Positions 35,757-47,000 of a stretch of 64,000 nt of DNA are shown piece by piece (the first letter of the stretch is position 1; each line of letters opens with the position of its first letter). The translations under genes and the position numbers were made by a program. Below the pieces are notes generated by a model that worked only from the letters and a program-made list of their open reading frames with translations, searched no databases and was not told the origin of the DNA. The stretch is from Protonemura montana (Eukaryota; Arthropoda; Insecta; Plecoptera; Nemouridae): the NCBI GenBank assembly GCA_947568835.1, contig OX387602.1, positions 31,468,242 through 31,532,241 on the forward strand. Reading direction: 5' to 3'.

Positions 35757-36846
35757 ATGTTGCAATCTTCACTCGATGTCACTGTATTTCCCCCTCGTAA
35801 TACACGGGTCGTAAGTTCCAATATTTTATACACAAAAAACAACAGAAATAAAACTGACAAGGTTCAAGATAATGCTGATCACGTTCCCTCACGGAATGGT
35901 TTAAAAAATAAAGGAGCAACCATCTCTGCATTACTGTTCATCCTTTTTACCAACAATCTCACCAAAACAATCACAAATGAAACCCTTATGACAGATGCTG
36001 ATGATATCACCCAACTTATCTGTGAGAATAACACATACATAAACATTCAATGTAAAGAGGCTTTATCACAAATGTTCAATTGGAGTTCATCTAACAGACT
36101 GAAACTAACTGTGATAGTTAATTTTAAATCAAAAGTAAACTCCTCTGACAATTACCTAAAATGCCCTCAACTTATTCTAGATGGGAAAAGCATTCAAGTG
36201 GTCAATTTTACAAAATTCCTTGGTGTGTGAATAGATGACAAGCTAAAATGGGATGCACAAATTAATCAAACTGCTTTTGCAATTGCATCAGGTTGTTTTC
36301 TTGTAAACAGAATCATAAACATTTGTGATTTCAATTCAATCAAGACTGTTTACTTTGCATGTATCCCTTCACAATTAAACTAAGTCATTGACCTTTGGGG
36401 TCACTCCCCACATGCATTAAAACTATTCACTCTCTAAAATCAAGCAGTCCAACACCTGGCACAGACAAACTATGACCCGACCAGTCTGGGGTTTTATTAC
36501 CAAGACTCATGCAGGCCTCTGTTTAGCAAATATAATATCCAGGCATTACCCTGCATGTATATTTCTATAAAGTTGTCAACTTGCGTGTAGAAACCTGTGA
36601 TGATATTTCAAGAAGGAATGACGTGACCAATCAGTAACGACTAAAGACCGGTGGCAATTGGTGTACAAATGTTCAATAAACTTCCAAGCACATTCAAATC
36701 AAGGGTCGGAGAAAATAGCTAAAATGGAGCTGACAAGATTTTTATCAAAAAACAGCTTTTACTCTGAACATGAATTTGTCAACAACCCACTTAACCAATA
36801 TTTCAATAATGTCATCAATCTGGTTCTAATGAAAAAATTAAATTAA
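35757..36846 (+). pseudogene. LINE reverse-transcriptase relic
   Basis: Text ISALLFILFTNNLTKT (for the usual GPLLFLLYINDL), DADDITQL (for YADDT), FNWSSSNRLKLT, ILDGKSIQVVNFTKFLGV then DKLKWDAQINQ marks the RT thumb and palm region of a non-LTR retrotransposon. Downstream frames carry IDLWGHSPHALKLFT and FNKLPSTFKSRV. The catalytic FADD-type motif is altered and there are several stops, so it is dead. Confidence 0.75.
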
Positions 36847-37071
36847 GTTAATCTCGGTAGATTTTAGGACAAACTTCAAGACAGGTAACAAAACTTTGTA
36901 GAACTTGCAGATTAACTTTGTATAACTCCAGAATTACTTAAGACAATGTATTTATATTTGTATTTCTACAGATGACACCAGCTTGTGTACCCTGTTGACC
37001 TCTGGGAGCAAACAACAGCACGTGCCCATCGAATGGAGACCGATGCAAACTTCAATCAAAGAACAAAGCTT

Positions 37072-37252
37072 CGTATGCATCCAAGTCGGCTCGCTCTGAG
37101 AGCGACCGAAGACTGGAATTCGAGTCGGACATCGAGGCGAGGTCGTCGTTCCCGGCGCCGTCATCATCGTCCTTACCATCGTCTTTGTCCTCGTCTTCAT
37201 CAGCGCTGGCCGCGTTGTCGTTGGCAACAAGGAAGCAGTCTAGGTCAGTGGC
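37072..37252 (-). CDS. Candidate acidic terminal exon, gene unknown
   Basis: On the minus strand an acceptor-like TTACGTTGCTTGCAG at about 37253 opens a frame of about 60 codons: NATDLDCFLVANDNAASADE, an Asp/Glu/Lys-rich run, then SDSNSSLRSLSERADLDAYE and a stop. GC content and codon use are above the spacer. No upstream exon could be joined with confidence; a 37620-37680 segment (VDGTVNKSIDVISLQ) is a guess. Confidence 0.3.
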
Positions 37253-40200
37253 GTTGTCTGCAAGCAACGTAAGACTGAGCATCGTAACGTCCCAGCACTG
37301 CATGTCACGGGTCTACAGGTGTCAGACCTGCATGTCACGGGTCTACAGGTGTCAGATCTGCCCGAGCTTGGATCAAAGTTAACCTGGAAAACTCTTTGCG
37401 CACCTGACATTTGTGGGACAACAATCCGAGAGGGTTTGTAAAGAGCTGGCAAATCTGGTTAATCTGTGAACTTTTATTCCAACTTGCAACAAATCCAGCC
37501 TACAATTGTATTTCAAGTGTTACCTACGTACTATCATTGAGTGGTACCAATGCAAGGGCCGTGATGTCACTGAACTAGAAGCCAGCAGGTGACTTCACGC
37601 TATGTGTTGATGTTGCAGGGAGATCACGTCGATGCTCTTGTTGACAGTTCCATCGACCTGCGCTAGCGACATAGAAACAAATCAAACCTTCACAACGCTC
37701 CGTGTCAAATGCTGGTGCATCTGACTAATTAACAAAACAAAAAGTTGGAGCAAAATCTTTAATTACTAAATTAAACTGAAATCTTAAAAGTGAATCACTA
37801 AATTTTCCTTAAAAAGTGTTGACCAATGATTGATTTATAAAGAGTTTTAATAAGGTAACTTTCAAGTTTCAATGCACAGGCCTAAAGCAACTTTTGATTT
37901 ACTGAAAAGGGAATAATAAGCAGTAAAATAAATGGCTGACATTTACTTCTTTTCTAATCTCTCCATAAATTATTTAAAAACCACCTGCAATTTATTACCA
38001 ACGCAATTGTGGTGGAGAGAGTGATGCACCACTTAAAAAATTTGCATCAAACTTCAGTACCTTCATTCCTTTCATAAGAACTGTTGATCCCAATGAAATC
38101 GAAAGCTGGGCAAACCGAATTTGATTGCAAAAGAGAAACCAAAAGGTTTAAAAATGGGGTCAGCTGATATCAGGCAACAGTTTTTGTATGGGACTTCTTC
38201 TTGAGCTGCCCATCATGCTGTCTGCATTGCAAAATTGTTTTAAATACAAAATATGCAACACATTGCCAATCTGCAGATTGCTTCTGCCCTTCGACTACGT
38301 ACGTCAGAGTCAATCACAATCTACCACATACCTAACAGAAATCATGAAACATTTTTCAATCCAAACAAACCTCAACAAATCCTAACAAAAAACAAAATTA
38401 CATACCGCAGAGCTTTGTGAATTTCCCGTGTTTTTCTTACGGTGTCTGTGAGCTTCAAATTGTTCTCTTGGGCAGCAACCTTCGAAGAAGGATATCATGG
38501 AATCAAGCTAAACAAGCCGCTCGAGGTTGGATTGAATCGTCTTCCTAATGCCGACATCGAACATTCAGCTCAGAGAGTCAACACTTGCCTTGGATGAGAT
38601 CTTGGACCTAGTCACTACAAGGTTGGTCCCACCTAATGCTGCTTCCTCGTTGAATGCTAAGACAAGAGCAGGTGTCCTGGTGAGGAGAACAAATGAGTTT
38701 ATAAACATTTTTTATAAATTTAATTACAAATGAGGCTCGATGACTTTAAATGACAGGTAGCCACGACAGACAAAAAAGAAAGAAATCATGATCTCAAAGC
38801 TACAGATAATACTTGTGGTCAAAAGTCAAGTGTGCATTTCTTAGCACACCATGGATTTGATGTTACTATTGTGATCATAATCTTGGAGTCAACAAACATC
38901 TTATATTAAGATACCTAACGCTTGCCGCCGACTTTCAGACAAAGGCTGAGGAGACCATTTCTCAACAAGTCAACCAAATCACCAAGACAAGATCGTTGAC
39001 TATCAGGTGTAGTGAAATCATGAACCTTGGTAGGTGGAACCACATTGAATCCTTGTGGCCAGGTTTTCTGGTGATGTAATTAAACAATACAATAAAATTC
39101 ACCAAATTGAAATCGGCCCAACACAACCTCAACAATTTCGTCCACTTTGCATTCAAAACCAACCTGCACAAAGACAACTGAACCAAGCCTCAACTGAATC
39201 CAAGTTTTCGGAACATGTCAATATATTTTCTTCTTGAAGCTGTCGCGGATATCGGCGAATTTTCCATTTTCCAACACCACCTGTCTCCACCCTCGATCGG
39301 AATTTGCACAGCTGACAGCGAACTGAATGGCGGCCAACAGCTCATGCTGTATGTTCTTTCTCTCTCTAGCTTACTACTTATAGCATACCTTCTCTCTCTA
39401 GCTACTACTGGATAATCTGTCTCTCTCTTGCATCTTTTCGCTCTCTCTGCCCCCCAAAAATCTGTCTCTCTCTTACCTTCTACTCGTAGCATAGTTTCTC
39501 TCTCTCTGCTCGCGAGCTACTAAATGCTACACCAACTTCTGCTCGCCTGGTACAAGACGGGCATTTCGAAGCTAGTTTTAGCTGTGTTTTCAGCTGGAAC
39601 ACCCGAGGCCGTGCCAGCCCGTGAGATTGTTTCACTCGTTTAGAGATGGTTTTCACACCACAAGGGGTGCTAATCGGGGTTAAACTTTACGTAGAGTTGA
39701 GTGAACTCACATTCTTCATTCTTTAATCAAGACAGGAGGAGTTAAATAAAGTTTTGAAATGAAATATCTGCAAATATATCTGAAATATATGAAATATATT
39801 AGTGGTTAAGTGACTAATCCATTGTACCTCAACACTAATGCCTTCAATTTATTACAGCGCAATGCCACAGAATGTGGCCATCACCCTGAGAATGAACGAC
39901 TCCAATGCCACGGCTTAAAGCCGGTAATTAAAATGACTTCTATTAATTTTACTGTACTAATTATCATAATTCAAACAACCACTCGTACAGGAAACGTTGT
40001 GTTTTTGTTACTCGACAGTGGTGAATTCAGCCTCGTTGTCCCGACACTGTCTCTGAATATTCGGCCTAACATTTGGGGCATGATGATCTCGATTGTCGTT
40101 GACAGTGCTTTGCTGCAATTTGGAAGAGTTCTACAGTTGGTTCAATCCAGATTGTTTGTCCTAGAATGGGACACATTAAATCTGTTGTTTTTAAATTCAA

Positions 40201-40978
40201 TGAAATGTAGTAGGCACGAGCTTTCGTAAATAAGCTACAAATCACCAAGCAGCACTGCTTTTTCTTTTCTAGCCCCCAAATGACCCCAGCAACTCTTAAA
40301 AGTACGAGGATTGACATAAGAAATTAAAAAAGGAGAAGGTTTATTCATATTTACATGTTTTCTTTTCAAATTTGGCATCAACAGTTATAAATACAAAGTT
40401 ACAAAAAGTACTAACTAATAATTGAAGTCTTGATAAAATATATAAAATTATACTAACTACACGGTAATTAGTAATTACGTAATAAAATGCTTATCACTTG
40501 CTTAGCAGTAGAAAAGCTAATCGATGTGAATATACCTGAATACGTTAATTTGCAGTGAATGATAATTGCTATTGCTCTCGTGGAATTGCTTGAGTTTGGC
40601 CTCGGATTTGTTTCACGAAGACTTGCACGTATCAAACAGAACGGTTGATTTATCACAACGGCAGAACAAGTCTGCTTGGTATCGGAGATCATTTCACAAC
40701 TGATTCCACTCGGTTGCCACGATATTCGCTCGAGAGCTAATATACTTTGGTTGGCTGTGAAAGGAGCAAGGGACGTTTGTTTTTACCTGTACCAGAGCCG
40801 ATTTGAGCTTCTAAAGTATTTACACAATACAATAGTAACTACTTAATAGGTCACATTATAATTCATTGCACTATAGCCAAAGTTAAGTTAATGGACTCGC
40901 CCAATCTGGTAAAAAAATTATGCTTCATTCACGCTGTGAAATCTGATTCAAATTGCAAATGCAATATTATTACAAAAT

Positions 40979-40984
40979 TTTATT
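40979..40984 (-). promoter_or_regulatory. Poly(A) signal for the PAG-like gene
   Basis: AATAAA on the minus strand about 63 bp after the stop codon at 41047. Confidence 0.65.
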
Positions 40985-41046
40985 AGTCATTCCATTTAAA
41001 CTATTTTGTGCCGGCTAGTTTCCAAGTTAACCACTCATTCGGACGT

Positions 41047-44000
41047 TTAGTTCACTCTGACGTCTTCGTAGTCTGTGTCCGTGGACAAGGACTGTCGTTC
41101 GTACTCCAGGCTGGAATCGCGTCGCGCTGAAGGGGAAACGTCGCTGCTCGAGTCTCGGCTGTTGTTGAGTCGTTCGTACGGTGGCTCGCCCGGTAGACTG
41201 GCGTAGTCCACACTCTCGTAGTTGGGGCCTGGGCTAGCGACACTTTCATAGTTCGGGTCTAAGCTAGCGACAGTCTCGTAGTTGGGGCCAAGGCTAGCCA
41301 CACTCTCGTAGTTGGGGTCTAAGCTAGCCACGCTGTCGTAGTTGGGGCCTGGGCTAGCCACGCTGTCGTAGTTGGGGCCTGGGCTAGCGACACTTTCATA
41401 GTTGGGGCCAAGGCTAGCCACGCTCTCGTAGTTCGGGTCAATCTCGCCACTGAACGTCGAGCCGGCTTCGTCACCTGGCCGATGAACCCTGGCGTAGCCC
41501 AGTTCTTCGCCGACAGAACTCTTCGGCCGCCGGCTCTTGTCGATCTTCGCATAGCTCGGCTCGACCACGCTCTTGGAACGCACTTTCTCGTAGCCTCGCT
41601 CGGCCAAACTTTTACCGTCGACTTTCTCGTACGCCGGTCCGGCCAGACTTTTCGCCCTTTTTTTATAGCTCGTCTCGGTCGAGCTTTTGCCTTTGAACTT
41701 TTCGTAGCCCGAGTCCAGGCTCCCTATGCTGGCGTAGCCCGGCTCGTCGCTCGCGGACGCTATCTCCGTGACTTGAGGTCGGAGCTCTTCGTAGTTTGGG
41801 TCGGCCGAAGGTCTCTCCACCACCTCGTAGTCTAGGTTCACGGCCGACAACCTCGGTTCCGTCAACCTCTGGACCTCTTCGTAGTTGGGGTCCATCATAG
41901 AACGTCGTATATCCTCGTAATCGGCGTCCGAGGAGCGTTGCACAACTTCATATCCGGGATCCACGTAGCTCGTCGCCGGAACCAAGGAAGATAAACTGGG
42001 TTCCTCTTCCCGATAGGGCTGCCGCACTTCGTTGCCACGCCCCTCGGGGTCAACGCTGCTCGGCGATTGGCCGTCAGTAGGCGGTGGTTCTGCGGTGGCG
42101 ACAGATTCGTCCGGCCCCGGCTCGGATTCGGTGGAATGCGACCGTGAATCGGTGGACAGACGCCGTGTGGTGGGATCCTCGGACCCTTTCGCTCGCTGCG
42201 TGCGCTTCATCACCTGGTGGTAAAGAGAGGAGTTACACTTGAGACACAATCGCTGCATTGATTTCTCAAACCACTTTCTTTACTGGATCATAAAGTTGTC
42301 TTTATTGACAAAATTTTATCAGAATTTACTTCAGAATTTTACTACAAAGACTCTTGCAGGCCAATTTTTAAACGATTTTAAAATTATGACAATCCCGTGC
42401 CTTTATATATATAATACTATTTTATATAAAATAGACGATTTACCAAACGATGATAATGATTTAAACTGTAAGACAAGGACAAAGGGAAATTTTAAACTAA
42501 AGAAAATAAAACTAGAAATAACAAAGAAAGACCCAGATCTGCAGGTGCAAAACTGCAATGCAATGCTCTAGCTAATTATATCAAGGAAAAAAAAGGATAG
42601 GCGCTCAGAAATATCATAAAAGAGTTTTTAATTGAGAGATGTTTTTATACTGTCAAAGAATATTGTACCATTTAATTTAAAAAAAATGACTGTCAAATAA
42701 CGTGTATATGTTCTAAATGACAATAAACAAATTATTATTATTATTATTGTGTATAAAGTCCACCTCTATGCCAGGATGTTGGGCAATGTTTAGAGGTACC
42801 TTGGTGCTAAGACTTACCTTAGCATACATCTCTTCGAGGGTGCGTTCTGTGGCTGCTGCTGCCGCTGCCGATGACTTCTTGTCGACGGTGGCGTAGAGTT
42901 CGGAAGCGGGGCCGGCGGGGGGCGGCGGGGGCAGAGGGGAGTTGGCCTGTCTCTTCTCCGGCTTGGGAGACCCAAGGTTAGCCACCGAGCTGGCTGCGCT
43001 AGAAGAAGATGCTGCAAGGAACGACAGACAAACTGTCAATTCTAGTTTACATTGCAAGCACCTGTCAAACATTTCTCCTAAAAATGTCCTTCAGCAAGGG
43101 GACAAAACGGGCATCAGTTTAATTGTAAAGAGAAACAGCACATAATTGTTCTTAGACTCATGTCTACTTGATGTAAACTTAGCACTTGTTTTAACAAAAA
43201 CTATTTCAACTGGGTTTTGAATGCTAAGTAAAGAACAACTGAATTTCCCAACGTTTCGTAACTTGTACCTGTTACTTTATCAAGGGTAAGAGCAGTGTAT
43301 CCAACACGGTAAGGTGAGCCTAACGTATCAGGATGAAATATCTGTGTCTATCGCACGTGGGTTTCCATGACGACCTGACAGTTACCTTGCCGCGAATGCG
43401 CCTGCGCCACGTGTTTCAGGCTGTCGACACTAGGTGGCGGTGGCGCGCTCGGGTCGTCTCGTGGCGGCTGCATTTGTTCGGGCGGCGGCAGGATTTGCGC
43501 GTACGTCTCACTGCCGCTGGTGTACACTCCTTGCGCGTCCTCGATGTCTGCGTAGACCTCCTCTGTTGGGAACAAAGCAGAGACTAGTGATGGAGCATTC
43601 CGAGGAAAATTCCCGGGAATATTCCCGAATAAGTAATAGATTCCCAAAACTACGGTTTATTCCTAGGTTTTTCCTAGGTCTAAGGTGTATTTTTATTTAT
43701 TGACTTCTAACTTAGGTACAAGTATACCGGTGGTTAGTGCTAGTAGGCAATCTGGCCTATGCTGGTTCCTAGGTCTAAGGTGTATTTTTATTTATTTATT
43801 TCTAACTTAGGTACAAGTATACTGGTGGTTAGTGCTAGTAGGCAATCTGGCCTATGCTAGTTCCTAGGTCTGAGGTGTATTTTTATTTATTTATTTATTG
43901 ATTTCTAACTTAGGTACAAGTATACCGGTGGTTAGTGCTAGTAGGCAATCTGACCTATGCTAGTTCCTAGGTCTAAGGTGTATTTTTATTTATTTATTTA

Positions 44001-47000
44001 TTGATTTCTAACTTAGGTACAAGTATACCGGTGGTTAGTGCTAGTAGGCAATCTAGCCTATGCTGGTTCCTAGGTCTGAGGTGTATTTTTATTTATTTAT
44101 TTATTGATTTCTAACTTAGGTACAAGTATACCGGTGGTTAGTGCTAGTAGGCAATCTGGCCTATGCTAGTTCCTAGGTCTAAGGTGTATTTTTATTTATT
44201 TATTTATTGATTTCTAACTTAGGTACAAGTATACCGGTGGTTAGTGCTGGTAGGCAATCTGGCCGATGCTGGTTCCTAGGTCTGAGGTGTATTTTTATTT
44301 ATTTATTTATTGATTTCTAACTTAGGTACAAGTATACCGGTGGTTAGTGCTAGTAGGCAATCTGGCCTATGCTAGTTCCTAGGTCTAAGGTGTATTTTTA
44401 TTTATTTATTTATTGATTTCTAACTTAGGTACAAGTATACCGGTGGTTAGTGCTAGTAGGCAATCTGGCCTATGCTAGTTCCTAGGTCTGAGGTGTATTT
44501 TTATTTATTTATTTATTGACTTCTAACTTAGGTACAAGTATACCGGTGGTTAGTGCTAGTAGGCAATCTGGCCTATGCTAGTTCCTAGGTCTAGGGTGTA
44601 TTTTTGGCACCACGTATGATTACATACGACTGCAATGTTTTTCTTGTTAGTAACAAATCGTTGCCCCCCGGAACGACCGATGCACTCTGGCTGTCAACTT
44701 TTAAACACACTTCCCATGAGATTCTCAACAGAAACTGTCATAATTTCAAAACCAAACTAAACGCCTTTTGACGTGACTACGTTTTAAAGCGCATTATATA
44801 GGAAGGCATGTACGGATTTGCTCTACAAAATAGCAAATGTGTAACAAGCCCTACAGCCTACAGGACACAAAGGACAGAATGCAATTTATTATCATTCAAT
44901 AGTTCAGATAATTCTCTAGAGTTACTTTTTTTTTGATTTTCGATTAACTAAATATTGGAGGCGCTAGAGGGGTTGGCGTTTTTAATTCTCTCCATCAGAC
45001 CAAATGAAGATCAGATGAAGATCTTTTATGATTTTCTGGTTTCTTGCATGTGAAGTTTGGTCGGTACTGTAGTTGACCTACGTGCCTACGCGGTAGTTGA
45101 ACGTAGTCACGCTTAAATATCGGCCGTATCAATAAGATACAGCTACACCCGGTTTTTTCACTCGAATATTCACCCTCATCGAATTTTATCTTAAATTTAA
45201 TCAACTCTGACATCGATCAAGCTGAACTTTACTTGCACGATGATGGTTTTTATATCAATAGGTCAAATTGACAATAAACTTATTATTATTATTATTAAAC
45301 AACATGTGTGAGGTCTTCAAGTGGAGAAAGCAAGGAATGGCACGGCCAGAATCAATTGGTTAGAGCAACACCTGCGACAGCTGGAGACCGGGGTTCGAGT
45401 CCCCGTTTGGGCAACAATTGTTGAGATGTTACTACAACTAAAACTCACCGGAATCATCGGAGACCGTCGTGTAGACATCTTCTCCGATCGGTCTGCGTTG
45501 TCCACGTTGCTGGGCCTTGATGTTGGCCAACGGCTCACGTACGCTGATGCTGGTATAACCTTCTGAAGGACAAAACACAGTCGTCAGTTTCTTTATCCTT
45601 CTGAAGGACGTATCAAAATTGTCAGTGAAATCTGATTTAAATTGCAAACGCTTGCAATGCGCGGGGTATTTTATTATTATCAACACTAGAACCGTCTCAA
45701 AAATTGATGCCCAAACGGAGACTCGAATGCAACTTACTGCTGGAGTCTTGCGAGTCTCCGCTAAAGTGCGCCTGTCCCTCCGCCGCCGCGGCCACCGGAG
45801 GCGGGACAATGGGCGGAGTCATGTACGGCAGCTCCTGATTGGCCGAGACGTGTCCGGAGATGGCGGTGGCGGCAGCGATGGTTTCCGTCTCGGTCGTCGT
45901 CGTCTCCGCGTGGAACGAGTTTGTCTTGCGCTGTCGCGGTGGCGCCACTGGACTGGACACGCCCACCGCCGCCGGCGCTGACGAGCGCGGTCGACGCGAC
46001 GTAGCTCCTCCCACTTGCGAATATGGATGCTCGCCTGCGGGAACGATGCACGATTATAACACAAATCTCAGTCCATTCTTCATAATTCACAAAACTACAT
46101 AAAATTATAACAATTACCAAGTTCAAGCTTCCTAAATGCATCTAAACAAAATAATCAGGGTCAATAACTAAAAAACTAATGTATTATGTATTTTCTGAAA
46201 TAAATATCATATGAAATTTTGTTATTGGAAAATTGTCAGGACTGCTCAAACCTCTGAAGAAGTAACTAGTATATGTTGCGAAACGTCGGGAAATTTAGTA
46301 GCCCTTTACTTAGCATTCAAAACCTATTTCAAATAGTTTTTCTTAAAACTAACGTATTTTGTATTTGTGGAAATGTCGCCGGGAACAAATGGGCGTTATT
46401 TTGATCAGCTTACTTTTACGCAGCTTGTCGTACGGATGTTCTCCCTTGAGCTGCGCGTACGGAGCGAAGGCGTCGTCGTTCTGGCTCAACGAGCTGTAAG
46501 CACTTCCCTTCCCGTCGTCCGAAGCACCTGTCGCTCGACCACCTGCGACCAGCTCGCCTGCGGGCAAAACACGGCTCACTCAAAGTCTTGTCAGTTTCTT
46601 TACAAATGCACGAGCCTTCCTGGAATCCAAAGTAGGGATCCAAGTAGCTCAATTGGTTAGAGCAACACCCGTGACAGGTGGAGATCGGGGTCCAAGTAGC
46701 TCAATTGGTTAGAGCAACACCCGTGACAGGTGGAGATCGGGGTCCAAGTAGCTCAATTGGTTAGAGCAACACCCGCGACAGGTGGCGATCGGGGTCCAAG
46801 TAGCTCAATTGGTTAGAGCAACACCCGCGACAGGTGGCGATCCCGGTGCCACATGGCTTGTTATCAAAACTGTAAAGAACAATTTTTTTTTTTTGCAAAT
46901 GCATTGCAAGCATTTGCAATTTAAATAAGATTTCATCTCGGTATAAAGCAATCTTAATGGAATGAGACTTGTAAAGAACTAGTAAAGCCCGGGTGTTGGT

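Larger units (their letters stand above)
27790..41046. other. Repeat-rich spacer between CCT1 and the PAG-like gene
   Basis: About 13 kb without a confident gene. It holds three LINE relics (30210-30750 minus, 34576-35330 plus, 35757-36846 plus), tRNA-like clusters, hammerhead-family copies (28507-28625, 30958-31155), a 36-bp poly(A) run (33139-33174), CT-rich low complexity (39345-39520), a repeat shared by 34186-34270 and 39650-39725, and two weak gene candidates at 29064 and 37072. AT content and in-frame stops are high elsewhere. Confidence 0.6.

Noticed and set aside
35757-36230. Intact reverse-transcriptase gene
   Set aside because: Catalytic text is altered, the N-terminal RT core is missing and stops follow; kept as a relic.
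41482-41835. Plus-strand open frame of 117 codons opposite the PAG-like last exon
   Set aside because: A shadow of the repetitive coding strand; the minus frame has the motifs, splice phase and poly(A) signal.
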